Shown piece after piece: positions 29,818 through 40,055 of a stretch of 64,000 nt of DNA (position 1 is the first letter of the stretch; each line of letters begins with the position of its first letter). The DNA comes from Microbacterium faecale (GTDB taxonomy: Bacteria; Actinomycetota; Actinomycetes; Actinomycetales; Microbacteriaceae). The notes below the pieces were generated by a model, which did no database searches, was not told where the DNA came from, and saw only the letters and a program-made list of their open reading frames with translations. Location of the stretch: contig NZ_BMHO01000001.1 in assembly GCF_014640975.1 (NCBI RefSeq), positions 1,188,166-1,252,165 on the forward strand, given 5' to 3'. Both the position numbers and the translations under genes were made by a program.

Positions 29818-31265
29818 CCGGGCCGCGGCTTGTGGCGCATCGCGGCCGACACCGATCCGGAGCAGCGCGCGAGAACACCCTCGCTGCGATCCGCGACGCG
29901 ATCGCGTGGGGCGCGGACGTCGTCGAGATCGACGTCCGCCTGACGATGGACGGCGCCGTGGTGCTGCTGCACGACGCGACGCTGGAGCGACTGTGGGGTG
30001 ACCCGCGCCGCATCGACCAGATGACGCTCGACGACGTGTCGGCGGTCGGCGGTGGTGAACACCGGATCCCCACGCTCGCCGCCGCGATCGCTCTCGTGCG
30101 CGACGCGGGCGTGCGCCTGCTCATCGACATGGAGATCCCGGATCCGGCCGGCCCCGCCGCAGACGTCGTCCGCGGCGCCGGTGCCGAGGAGCTCACGGAG
30201 TGGTGCGGTGCGTTCGAAGCCATGCGGGTGGTCCGTGCGCAGCTACCTGACGCCGTGATTCACCAGCCGTGGTCGTCCGCGGAAGCGCCGACCGACGACG
30301 ATCTCGCCGAGCTGCGTCCGGCGTTCGTCAACGCGCAACACCTGCTGGTCGGCGGCGCGTTCGTCGATGCCGTGCACGCGCTCGGCGCGCGTGTGGCGTG
30401 CTGGACCGTCAACCACGCCGCCCAGGCCGCGCATCTCGCGCGCCTGGGCGTCGATTCGATCACGACCGACGACCTCGACGCGGCGCGCGGGGCCCTCCCC
30501 GATGAGGTCGCTCGTCGGCTCGCGATCGTGGGCGAACTCGCGAGGGAGGCCGCCTGCGCCGTACGCGCAGCGCTCAGGCAGGGCGTCGGCGCGATCGAGA
30601 CGAAGCGGAACCCCGCTGATCATGTCACCGAAGTCGACCGCGCGGTCGAGCGCCGGGTGCGCGCTGTCCTCGGTGCGCAGTTCCCTGAACACGACATCGT
30701 CGGCGAAGAGTACGGCGGAGAGACCGACGGGGCCGTGCCGTGTTGGTACCTGGACCCGGTCGACGGCACGGCGAACCTCGCGAACGGCATGCCGTGGACG
30801 AGCTTCTCGCTTGCCCTTGTCGAGGGCGGTGAGCCGGTCGTGGGCGCCATCCTCGACCCGCATGAGAGCGTGCCGATCGTCGCCGCGCGTGGCCGAGGAG
30901 CCTGGCGTGAGGGGGTGCGGATCGTCGCGCCCGCGATCGCGGCCCCGGAACCGCTCGTCGGTCGCATGGTCGCAACCGAACTCGCCGGCGCGGCGCCGTG
31001 GGCGGGTCTGCTGCCGTTGATCGAGCGTCTCGCCGCGAGCCACTGCACGCTGCGGATCCTCGGTTCGGGCACGGCAACGCTCGCGGGACCCGCGCTCGGT
31101 CGAGGCATGGCGGCGCTCGTGCACCGCTACAGCGCGATCGACCACGCCGCGAGCCTCGTCATCGTCCGCGAATCGGGCGGGGTTGCCCGCGTTCTCCCCT
31201 CCGGCATCGCGCTCACGGCGGCTCACGCCGCCGCGGCCGCGGCGCTCGAAGACCTGCTGGTCTGA
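29814..31265 (+). CDS. glycerophosphodiester phosphodiesterase fused to inositol-monophosphatase-type phosphatase
   Basis: A 483-residue cytoplasmic protein with two joined enzymes. Residues ~1-230 are a GDPD domain: AHRGRHRS, ARENTLAAI, VEIDVRLTMDGAVVLLHDAT and the end strand WTVNHAAQAAHLARLGVDSI. Residues ~235-483 are an IMPase-family Mg-phosphatase: VGEEYGG, WYLDPVDGTANLANGMPW and the third metal site in YSAIDHAASLVIVRESGG. The product of the first domain could be dephosphorylated by the second, for example glycerophosphoinositol to glycerol, inositol and phosphate. A typical GDPD lysine after the second acidic strand appears replaced (LIDMEIPD). Last gene of the importer operon, overlapping the ATPase by 4 nt. 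Confidence 0.88.
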   Translation: MTGPRLVAHRGRHRSGAARENTLAAIRDAIAWGADVVEIDVRLTMDGAVVLLHDATLERLWGDPRRIDQMTLDDVSAVGGGEHRIPTLAAAIALVRDAGVRLLIDMEIPDPAGPAADVVRGAGAEELTEWCGAFEAMRVVRAQLPDAVIHQPWSSAEAPTDDDLAELRPAFVNAQHLLVGGAFVDAVHALGARVACWTVNHAAQAAHLARLGVDSITTDDLDAARGALPDEVARRLAIVGELAREAACAVRAALRQGVGAIETKRNPADHVTEVDRAVERRVRAVLGAQFPEHDIVGEEYGGETDGAVPCWYLDPVDGTANLANGMPWTSFSLALVEGGEPVVGAILDPHESVPIVAARGRGAWREGVRIVAPAIAAPEPLVGRMVATELAGAAPWAGLLPLIERLAASHCTLRILGSGTATLAGPALGRGMAALVHRYSAIDHAASLVIVRESGGVARVLPSGIALTAAHAAAAAALEDLLV

Positions 31266-31377
31266 CCATCCCGTGGGAGACAGCATTACCCCTCGTGACG
31301 CCATGAGTCGTCACACAGATGCCGCGGTTGCGTTCACTCCCTAGTGTCGTCTCGAGGGCGATCCACGGAGGGCAGCG

Positions 31378-33099
31378 ATGAGCACGGACACCACGCCGAA
31401 CACGGCCAACCGGGGGGCACGGACCCGCGCCGCGCGCGGCGCGAAGAAGCCGCACGGCCAGTGGAAGATCGACGGCACCGAGCCGCTCAACGCGAACGAG
31501 GAGTTCAAGCGCGAAGACGGCGGACTGAACGTCCGCGAACGCATCGAGAACGTCTACGCGAAGGGCGGGTTCGCGTCGATCGATTCGACCGACCTGCACG
31601 GCCGATTCCGCTGGTGGGGTCTGTACACGCAGCGCAAGCCGGGAATCGACGGCGGCAAGACCGCGACGCTCGAGCCGCACGAGCTCGAGGACGAGTACTT
31701 CATGCTGCGGGTGCGCATCGACGGCGGCCAGCTGACGACCGAACAGCTGCGCGTGATCGGCGAGATCTCGACGGACTTCGCTCGCGGCTCCGCTGACCTC
31801 ACCGACCGGCAGAACGTGCAGCTGCACTGGATCGAGATCGAGAGCGTTCCCGAGATCTGGCGGCGACTCGAGGCGGTCGGACTGCATACGACCGAGGCGT
31901 GCGGCGACGTGCCGCGCGTGATTCTGGGATCCCCCGTGGCAGGCGTCGCGGCCGACGAGCTGATCGATCCGACGCCGCAGATTCGCGAGATCTCCGAGCG
32001 CTACATCGGGGATCCTGCCTTCGCGAACCTGCCGCGCAAGTACAAGACCGCGATCACGGGTCACCCGAGCCAGGACGTCGTCCACGAGATCAACGACATC
32101 TCGTTCGTGGCGATCGACCATCCGGAACACGGCATCGGATACGACGTCTGGGTCGGCGGCGCGCTCGCCGCCGTTCCCCGCCTCGGGGAGCGGCTCGGCG
32201 CCTGGGCACGACCCGACCAGGTGGCCGAAGTGTGGAGCGGCGTCACGAGCATCTTCCGCGACTACGGTTACCGGCGCCTGCGTAACAAGGCGCGGCTGAA
32301 GTTCCTCCTCGCCGACTGGGGGCCCGAAAAGTTCCGTGAGGTGCTGGAGACCGAGTACCTCGGCTACGCGCTCGCTGACGGTCCGGCGCCGACGCGGCCG
32401 ACGGGGCCGGGCGACCACATCGGTGTCCACCGCCAGAAGGACGGCCGATTCTTCGTGGGAGCGGCGCCGCTCGTCGGTCGCCTGTCGGGGGAGCGGCTGA
32501 CGAAGCTCGCCGATCTCGCCGAACGTCACGGGTCGACGCGCGTGCGCACGACGCCGCACCAGAAGCTCCTGGTGCTCGACATCGACGAGGAGCGCGTCGA
32601 GTCGCTGATCCAGGGGCTCGACGAGCTCGGCTTCAGCGCGCGACCGAGCCTCATCCGCCGCGGCACGATCGCCTGCACCGGCATCGAATACTGCAAGCTC
32701 GCGATCGTCGAGACGAAGGACACTGCGGCGCGTGCGGTCGAGGAGATCGAGGAGCGCTTCGCCGGCACCGACCTGCCGGCGCCGCTGAGCCTGCACGTCA
32801 ACGGCTGCCCCAACTCCTGCGCTCGGGTGCAGACCGCCGACGTCGGCCTCAAGGGCCAGCTGATCACGGACGACGACGGCAACAAGGTTCCGGGCTTCCA
32901 GGTGCACCTCGGCGGCGGTCTCGCATCGCAGGATCGCGACGAAGCCGGGCTCGGGCGCACCGTGCGCGGCCTCAAGGTCGCCGCGGACGACATCGCCGAC
33001 TACGTCGAACGAGTCGCGCGCCGGTACGACGCCGATCGCGAGGGCGAGGAGACGTTCGCGCAATGGGCACACCGCGCCGATGAGGAGGCACTGCAATGA
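31378..33099 (+). CDS. sirA: ferredoxin-dependent sulfite (or nitrite) reductase
   Basis: Siroheme and 4Fe-4S enzyme of 573 residues that reduces sulfite to sulfide. The cluster cysteines are in RGTIACTGIEYCKLA and VNGCPNSC; the siroheme-binding part includes TDRQNVQLHWIEI. The YTQRKPG segment matches the Tyr of the Tyr-Cys pair in actinobacterial sulfite reductases. Sulfite is preferred over nitrite because cysH follows, overlapping by 4 nt. GGAGGG upstream fixes the ATG. Confidence 0.92.
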   Translation: MSTDTTPNTANRGARTRAARGAKKPHGQWKIDGTEPLNANEEFKREDGGLNVRERIENVYAKGGFASIDSTDLHGRFRWWGLYTQRKPGIDGGKTATLEPHELEDEYFMLRVRIDGGQLTTEQLRVIGEISTDFARGSADLTDRQNVQLHWIEIESVPEIWRRLEAVGLHTTEACGDVPRVILGSPVAGVAADELIDPTPQIREISERYIGDPAFANLPRKYKTAITGHPSQDVVHEINDISFVAIDHPEHGIGYDVWVGGALAAVPRLGERLGAWARPDQVAEVWSGVTSIFRDYGYRRLRNKARLKFLLADWGPEKFREVLETEYLGYALADGPAPTRPTGPGDHIGVHRQKDGRFFVGAAPLVGRLSGERLTKLADLAERHGSTRVRTTPHQKLLVLDIDEERVESLIQGLDELGFSARPSLIRRGTIACTGIEYCKLAIVETKDTAARAVEEIEERFAGTDLPAPLSLHVNGCPNSCARVQTADVGLKGQLITDDDGNKVPGFQVHLGGGLASQDRDEAGLGRTVRGLKVAADDIADYVERVARRYDADREGEETFAQWAHRADEEALQ

Positions 33100-33842
33100 C
33101 GACGAGCCTCGCCCCGCGCACGCGCGGACGCCGCACGGCGGACGATCTCGAGCGGGTCGCCCGTGACGGCATCGCGGCGCTCCGGAGCGGAATGGATCAG
33201 GAAGCCGACGCCCGTGCGGCGCTCGCCTGGGTCGCCGAGACGTTCGACCCGGGAGCCGTCGCCGTTGCTTCGTCGATGGCGAACACCGTGCTGCCGCACC
33301 TCGTCTCGCAGTCGATCCCCGGCGTCGACGTGCTCTTCCTCGACACTGGCTATCACTTCGTGGAGACGATCGCGACGCGCGACGAGGCCCAGCGGCAACT
33401 CGACATCCGCGTCGTCGACGTCACGCCCGACCTGACGCCGGGCGAGCAGGATGCCGCCTACGGATCCGACCTGTTCGCGACCAATGCCGAGTACTGCTGC
33501 GCGATGCGCAAGGTCGAGCCGCTGCGCGACTCACTGCGCGGCTACGAGGTGTGGATCTCGGGCGTGCGCCGCGAGGAGTCGTCGACGCGCGCGTTCGCCC
33601 CGCTCGTCACGTTCGATCACAAGAACGGCCTCGTCAAGGTGAATCCGCTGGTGGGGTGGACGAGCGACGAGCTCTCCGCGTACGCCGATCGCCACGGCGT
33701 CCCGATGAATCTGCTTCTGGACAACGGCTACCCGTCGATCGGCTGCGAGCCGTGCACGAAGCCCGTGGCCGACGGCGCGGATCCGCGGTCCGGTCGCTGG
33801 GCGGGATCGACGAAGGTCGAGTGCGGTATCCACGTCATCTGA
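33096..33842 (+). CDS. cysH: adenylyl-sulfate (APS/PAPS) reductase
   Basis: Reduces activated sulfate to sulfite for cysteine synthesis. The 248-residue protein has paired cysteines AEYCCAMRKVEPL and GCEPCTKP, which together ligate a 4Fe-4S cluster and mark it as the APS-preferring type. The catalytic C-terminal cysteine is in VECGIHV. It is coupled to sirA by a 4-nt overlap. The sulfurylase genes that usually accompany it are not in this window; a strong hairpin follows immediately. Confidence 0.93.
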   Translation: MTTSLAPRTRGRRTADDLERVARDGIAALRSGMDQEADARAALAWVAETFDPGAVAVASSMANTVLPHLVSQSIPGVDVLFLDTGYHFVETIATRDEAQRQLDIRVVDVTPDLTPGEQDAAYGSDLFATNAEYCCAMRKVEPLRDSLRGYEVWISGVRREESSTRAFAPLVTFDHKNGLVKVNPLVGWTSDELSAYADRHGVPMNLLLDNGYPSIGCEPCTKPVADGADPRSGRWAGSTKVECGIHVI

Positions 33843-33849
33843 ACACCCC

Positions 33850-33901
33850 ACATGACACGAATGCACCTTCCCCCGGCGGGGAAGGTGCATTCGTGTCATG
33901 T
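33850..33901. terminator. bidirectional terminator between cysH and msrB
   Basis: A 24-bp perfect stem with loop CGGC; the stem begins ACATGACACGAATGCACC. It fills the gap exactly between the convergent stops (8 bp after cysH, directly adjoining the msrB stop). Confidence 0.9.
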
Positions 33902-34306
33902 TCAGCCCGCGTCGGGCGTGAAGTTCAGCGAGAGCGAGTTCATGCAGTAGCGGTCGCCGGTGGGCGTGCCGAAGCCGTCGGGGAAGACGTGGCCGAGGTG
34001 GCCGCCGCAGCGTGCGCACCGCACCTCGGTGCGTTGCATGCCGTGGCTGCTGTCATCCAGAAGCTGCACGGATTCGGGCCGGATCGACTCGTAGAAGCTC
34101 GGCCAGCCGCAGTTCGAGTCGAACTTCGTGCCGCTCTTGAACAGCTCGGCACCGCACGCGGCACAGGTGTAGAGGCCGGCGCGTTCCTCGTCGAGGAGCT
34201 CGCCCGTCCATGCGCGCTCCGTGCCCTGCTCGCGGAGCACCGCGTACTGTTCGGCGGACAGTTCGGCGCGCCACTCCTCGTCGCTTTTCTGGATCTCGTA
34301 AGCCAT
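33902..34306 (-). CDS. msrB: peptide methionine-(R)-S-oxide reductase
   Basis: Repairs oxidised methionine (R isomer). The 134-residue protein has the zinc-binding pairs CAAC and CARCG, GWPSFYESI, GHVFPDG, and the catalytic cysteine in DRYCMNSLSLNF. A TATCCT box lies 6 nt before the ATG, suggesting a leaderless transcript. Confidence 0.96.
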   Translation of the reverse strand: MAYEIQKSDEEWRAELSAEQYAVLREQGTERAWTGELLDEERAGLYTCAACGAELFKSGTKFDSNCGWPSFYESIRPESVQLLDDSSHGMQRTEVRCARCGGHLGHVFPDGFGTPTGDRYCMNSLSLNFTPDAG

Positions 34307-34458
34307 GTCCTCAGGATACGCCCGCATGTCGGCGCGGGATCCGTTGCCCCGGTGCCGCGGACATCCGCCGTAACAGCCGAGCGCAGCGTCTCCGCGGATC
34401 CGCGGTTGCGGAGCGTGACCTCCTCGCCGTGCGGCGGTTGGTGCGAGAGACTGGCGGA

Positions 34459-35424
34459 ATGGACGCGAACGAGGTGCGCGAGCGCTACGAGCGCTTCGCG
34501 CGGCAGGAGGCTCCCGGCCGAAGCGACCGATACGCGGAATGGGCGGAGGGGGTCGCGGGCGACGAACGCATCGCGGGGATCCTCGCCGACCTGCCCGCGC
34601 CGCGCCGCCAACCACCGCTCGTCTTCGCTGTGACGCGCTTGCTGGGGGTCGGCCTCGGCGGGTACGCCGAGTGGGCAGAGTTCTTCCTCGCGAACGCCGA
34701 GCGCATCGTCGCCGAGTGCGCGCAGCGGACGACGCAGACGAACGATCCGCTGCGGTGCGCCCCGCTCCTCGTCGCCCTCTCTCGCGTGCGCGGCCCGATC
34801 GCCCTCCTGGAGGTCGGCGCGTCAGCCGGGCTCTGCCTGCTGCCGGATCGGTACGCCTACCGGTTCCGTGATGAGGACGGATCTGAGACCGCCCTCGGCG
34901 ACGGCTCCGTGGAGATCGTGAGCGAATTGCGCGGCGGCCTCCGCGCGCCGCGGCGCTTGCCCGACATCGTCTGGCGCGCGGGTATTGATCTGCACCCGCG
35001 CGACCCGCGCGACGACGCCGACCGCGCCTGGATCTCGGGACTCGTCTGGCCGGGGGAGGCGGCGCGTCAGGAGCGCGTCGACGGCGCTCTCGACGTCGCG
35101 CGGGCGGATCCGCCACTCGTCGTCGCCGGCGACGCGTCGGCCGGGACCGCGCTTGCCGATCTCGCCGCCGGTGCGCCGCAGGACGCGACGCTCGTCATCA
35201 CGACGCCGGGCGTGCTGCCGCACCTTCCGCACGCGGCGCGTACGCGCCTGCACGAGGAGATCGCCGGCCTCCCTGCGCGGTGGATCACGATCGATCCACC
35301 CGCGCTGTACGACGCGTGGGACCCGCCGATCGACGCGGAGAGCTGGGACGGCTTCGTGCTCGCGATGGACGGCCGCGCGATCGCGCAGACCGACCCGCTC
35401 GGAGCCTGGATCCGCGACGCGTAG
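34459..35424 (+). CDS. DUF2332 family protein
   Basis: A 321-residue protein of an actinobacterial family with no proven function. Recognisable segments are the N-terminal RYERFARQEAPGRSDRYAEWA and the glycine motif LLEVGASAGLCLLPDRY, which resembles a nucleotide- or SAM-binding loop. No partner is evident. It is divergent from msrB with about 150 bp between the starts. Confidence 0.82.
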   Translation: MDANEVRERYERFARQEAPGRSDRYAEWAEGVAGDERIAGILADLPAPRRQPPLVFAVTRLLGVGLGGYAEWAEFFLANAERIVAECAQRTTQTNDPLRCAPLLVALSRVRGPIALLEVGASAGLCLLPDRYAYRFRDEDGSETALGDGSVEIVSELRGGLRAPRRLPDIVWRAGIDLHPRDPRDDADRAWISGLVWPGEAARQERVDGALDVARADPPLVVAGDASAGTALADLAAGAPQDATLVITTPGVLPHLPHAARTRLHEEIAGLPARWITIDPPALYDAWDPPIDAESWDGFVLAMDGRAIAQTDPLGAWIRDA

Positions 35425-35534
35425 GTCTCGCCGGACGCGATGCGCCCGCTCGCGGCGTGACGTGGCCGGCCCCATCCGTCGCTTCCCAGGCGCGCCTCAG
35501 CCGCAGCGCCTGCCGCGCGCGTTACCGTCAAGAT

Positions 35535-35807
35535 ATGTCGAACGCTCAGCTCGATCATCAGCGTCAGGGCACGCTCGATGAACGCTCGCGGGCACTTCTC
35601 GCCTTCGAGGCCGAGTGGCCGAAGCACACCGCCGACAAGGAAGAGGCGGTGCGCGAGCGACTCGGGCTCGAGCCGGCGCGGTATTACCAGCTCCTCGGCC
35701 GCCTCGTCGATGATCCGCTCGCCCAGGCGCACGCCCCGATGCTCGTCGGCCGCCTGCGCCGCCTGCGCGAGGCCCGCGCCGCGCGTCGTGCTCGCCTCCT
35801 CAGGTGA
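35535..35807 (+). CDS. DUF3263 family small protein
   Basis: A 90-residue basic protein. The core FEAEWPKHTADKEEAVRERL with RYYQLLGRLVDDP is diagnostic for DUF3263, which looks like a helix-turn-helix fold. A TACCGT box lies 6 nt before the ATG (leaderless). Conserved in actinobacteria; function unknown, probably DNA-binding. Confidence 0.82.
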   Translation: MSNAQLDHQRQGTLDERSRALLAFEAEWPKHTADKEEAVRERLGLEPARYYQLLGRLVDDPLAQAHAPMLVGRLRRLREARAARRARLLR

Positions 35808-35837
35808 TCGCTGACGCGATTCTCTATGATGAGCGGG

Positions 35838-36386
35838 ATGCCGACCTCCACCTTCCCGCGTGATCGCTTCGACGACGTCCCGCGCGATTCCGCACGCGTC
35901 GGCGCCCACCGTGCGCCTCCGCCGCGTCTGCGGTGGCTGGTCATCCTCCTGTGGTGGGTGCTTGCGGTCGTCGTGCTGACGGTGGCTGGCATCTTCGCGT
36001 TCCTCGCGCTGTCGAACACGCAGGCGATCGATCTTCCCGAGCCGCCGCCGACGGCGGAGCAGACGGAGGAGGTCGAGGGTGTCCTCGACACCGACTACTT
36101 CGTTCTCGTGGTCAACGGCACCCCGGAGGTCGAGGCAGCCGATGCGGTGCGTGAGACGGTCCTCGGCGCAGGGTGGAGCGAGGATACGGTCGCGGACCTG
36201 CCCGCAGATGTGACCGACTTCGAGACGACCACCGTCTTCTATGTCGACACGGAAGATGAAGCCGCCGCCCGCGGGCTGGCAGAGGAACTCGGCGTCGAGG
36301 CGATCGCGCAGAGCGCGGACTTCGACGAGCAGAGCGAGGGTGGATTGACCGTCGTCGTCGGGCTCGATCGCCTGCCCGGAGACTGA
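35838..36386 (+). CDS. membrane-anchored LytR C-terminal domain protein
   Basis: A 182-residue protein with one TM helix (residues ~33-58) and an extracytoplasmic LytR_C domain (from about residue 85; VLVVNGTPEVEAADAVRETV opens it). The near-consensus -10 TATGAT at 35825-35830 lies 7 nt before the ATG at 35838, so this ATG is preferred over the upstream in-frame ones. Likely cell-wall related. It ends about 15 bp before the groEL control region. Confidence 0.82.
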   Translation: MPTSTFPRDRFDDVPRDSARVGAHRAPPPRLRWLVILLWWVLAVVVLTVAGIFAFLALSNTQAIDLPEPPPTAEQTEEVEGVLDTDYFVLVVNGTPEVEAADAVRETVLGAGWSEDTVADLPADVTDFETTTVFYVDTEDEAAARGLAEELGVEAIAQSADFDEQSEGGLTVVVGLDRLPGD

Positions 36387-36400
36387 TCCCGGGGGAGGGG

Positions 36401-36427
36401 TTTGCACTCGAGGGGGTCGAGTGCCAG
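36401..36427. promoter_or_regulatory. second, degenerate CIRCE-like element over the groEL promoter
   Basis: TTTGCACTC, 9 nt, GAGTGCCAG. It matches the CIRCE half-sites at 8/9 and 7/9 positions and includes a perfect inverted repeat GCACTCGA/TCGAGTGC. It contains the likely -35 (TTGCAC, 36402-36407); the -10 CAGAAT follows 17 bp later. Confidence 0.6.
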
Positions 36428-36434
36428 AATGCTA

Positions 36435-38115
<1,681 letters not shown>

Positions 38116-38129
38116 TCCAGCCCCCTCTC

Positions 38130-38173
38130 ACGAGGCTGCCCCTTCCCCCACTCGGGAGGAGGGGCAGCCTCGT
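38130..38173. terminator. hairpin between groEL and WXG100 gene
   Basis: A 14-bp perfect outer stem (ACGAGGCTGCCCCT with its complement) followed by TTTCG, 14 bp after the groEL stop and 6 bp after the convergent gene stop. Bidirectional terminator. Confidence 0.85.
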
Positions 38174-38179
38174 TTCGTC

Positions 38180-38467
38180 TCAGCGGAACATGCTGGCCAC
38201 GTCGGCCTCAACCTGCTGGTAGCCGGTGCCGGCGAGCTCCAGACGGCGCGCCAGATTGTCGAGCGCCTCCTCGACCTGCAGGTGCAGCGCCTGCCACTCC
38301 GCGGCCAGCCCCTGAAACGCCTGGGCGGCGCTTCCCTGCCAGGCCGCTTCGAGCTGCTGCACGCGGCCCATGATGAACGCGACCTCGCCGCGCAGGCGAT
38401 CGGATCCGGCCGAGACCTCGGCGCGGGTGGCGAGCAGAGACTCGCTGTCGACGGTGAACTGTGCCAT
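38180..38467 (-). CDS. WXG100 family secreted protein (ESAT-6-like)
   Basis: A 95-residue helical hairpin protein with the WXG motif in LEAAWQGSAAQAFQGL at the turn. This is the class exported by type VII secretion systems. No ESX/EccC-type machinery is in this window. AAGGAG upstream supports the ATG. It may be unrelated to its neighbours. Confidence 0.9.
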   Translation of the reverse strand: MAQFTVDSESLLATRAEVSAGSDRLRGEVAFIMGRVQQLEAAWQGSAAQAFQGLAAEWQALHLQVEEALDNLARRLELAGTGYQQVEADVASMFR

Positions 38468-38613
38468 GGTGGCTCCTTTCGTGAGGGTCGTCTCACGGTA
38501 GGAGGGGCGCGACCGGGCGCAGGGACGCGAAGTGACGGATCCTCAGATAACGTTCGAGATCCGTCGCCTGTGGGCGAGCCGTCGCGGCCCCCGCGGAGGG
38601 GACCCGCCGAGTT

Positions 38614-39907
38614 CTACTCGCAGCCGACGCCGTCCCCGTCGCGGTCGAGATGGCGCGCGTATCCCGGATCGCCGCGATGCACGGGGGGCGGCTCCCGCGT
38701 CGCGTGCCGCGGTGCAGTTCTCGAAGTGCACGTGCTCCGGCGCCGGCGGGGGCTGCTCTTCCTGCGGAGCGGGGGCCGGCGCGGGGGCGGGCTCCTCCAC
38801 GGGCGGTTCCGGCTCGGCCCGCGGCTCCACGTTCGGGGCCGCGTCGTAGCCGGACGCGTAGGCGGGCTGGTCCGGGCAGGCCGACAGGACGCGCTGCATG
38901 GCCTCCTTCTCGGGCGGCACCACCCAGAGGCCGTATGCCGCCTTGACGGAGATCTGGCGCGCGACGTAATCGCATCGGAACGCCTTGTTCGGCGGCAGCC
39001 ATGACGCCGCATTCGAACTGCCCTTCGAAGAGTTCGTCGGACCGTCGACGGCCAGCAGGTTCAACGGATCGTTCGCGAACGCGACGCGCACCTCGTACGT
39101 CGTCTGCTGCGCTCCCGTGATCCACGCGTTCTGCAACGCGACGACGTGGTCGATCTGCACCAGGTGGGACGTGTCCTGACCGCGCTGGAACGCGATCTGC
39201 TTGCCCGTGTACGGTCCGACCAGTGTGCCGGAGATGACCCTGCACGAGCCGTCGCGGTCGACGTCCTGCAGATCGCGCACCAGGATGTCGTTTCGCGTGT
39301 CGCACCCGTTCCCGTCGGTGTCCGGCCACGACTCCCCGAACTGCACGACGCGGTCATAACCCGTCGCTGCAGCCGGGCCCTTCACCGGAATCGTCTCGAG
39401 CAAGCCCAGCGCGGTACGACCGTCGGGATCGTTCGGCACGGACGGGGACGGCGCCTCCGGGTCTGGCGCGGCGTCCTCGGTCTCCGGCTCCGCCGTGCTC
39501 GTCGGCTTCGCTTCGCGCTCGTCCGGAGCTTCCGCCTCGTCCGGTTCGGGATCAACGGCCGCGGGCGTCGGCGACGCCGTCGGCGCGGCGGCCGGTGCCT
39601 GGTCGGGCGGGTCCGTGAGCATCGACGCCGGCAAGCTCAACGCAAGCGCGGCGGCCAGCACGGCGCCTGCCCAGGCACGCGAGGGCAGGTTCATCATGCC
39701 CGGCTTGTTGGTCACGAGCGTGTAGACCGCGGCGCCGAGCGCACACAGCATGACGCCGATCAGGAGGCCTGCGAGTCCTTCGACGATCGTGAAGGCGATC
39801 ACGACGGTCGCGATCACGACGAGCCATGGCCAGCTGGGGAGGAACGGACGTCGCCCGGCAGACGCCGGTCGCGCCGCTGGCGCCGAAGGGGCAGAGGGAT
39901 TCGGCAC
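38614..39907 (-). CDS. HNH (DUF1524-type) nuclease with Excalibur domain, apparent frameshift near 3' end
   Basis: A membrane-anchored protein: N-terminal Pro-rich tail, two or three TM segments (residues ~25-95), a long Pro/Glu/Asp linker, then a GmrSD/DUF1524-like nuclease domain with HLVQIDHVVALQNAW and NDPLNLLAVDGPTN. The C-terminus should be an Excalibur calcium-binding domain. It starts in frame as FENCTAARDAGAAP, but the rest (VHRGDPGYARHLDRDGDGVGCE) is in another frame. A run of six G (plus strand 38683-38688) needs one base fewer to restore it. The uncorrected reading frame would run to 38543 with an unrelated tail. GGAG before the GTG at 39907 sets the start. Confidence 0.78.
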
Positions 39908-40055
39908 GGGCACTCCACTGGGTCTGAAGCGCTCACGCGCGGGTCACTCGGGTGAGACAAGTATATCGCTCAACGCGCGATGTAGCCCACACGTGTAGCA
40001 CACCCCTCCGGCCGTCTCACCGCGCCGTTCCCGCCGCGTCTGTGATCCGCGGGCC

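Noticed and set aside
38180..39907. WXG100 plus nuclease pair as a type VII toxin-effector locus
   Set aside because: No secretion ATPase, EccC or immunity gene nearby, and the HNH/Excalibur protein has its own TM anchor. Neighbourhood alone is not enough.
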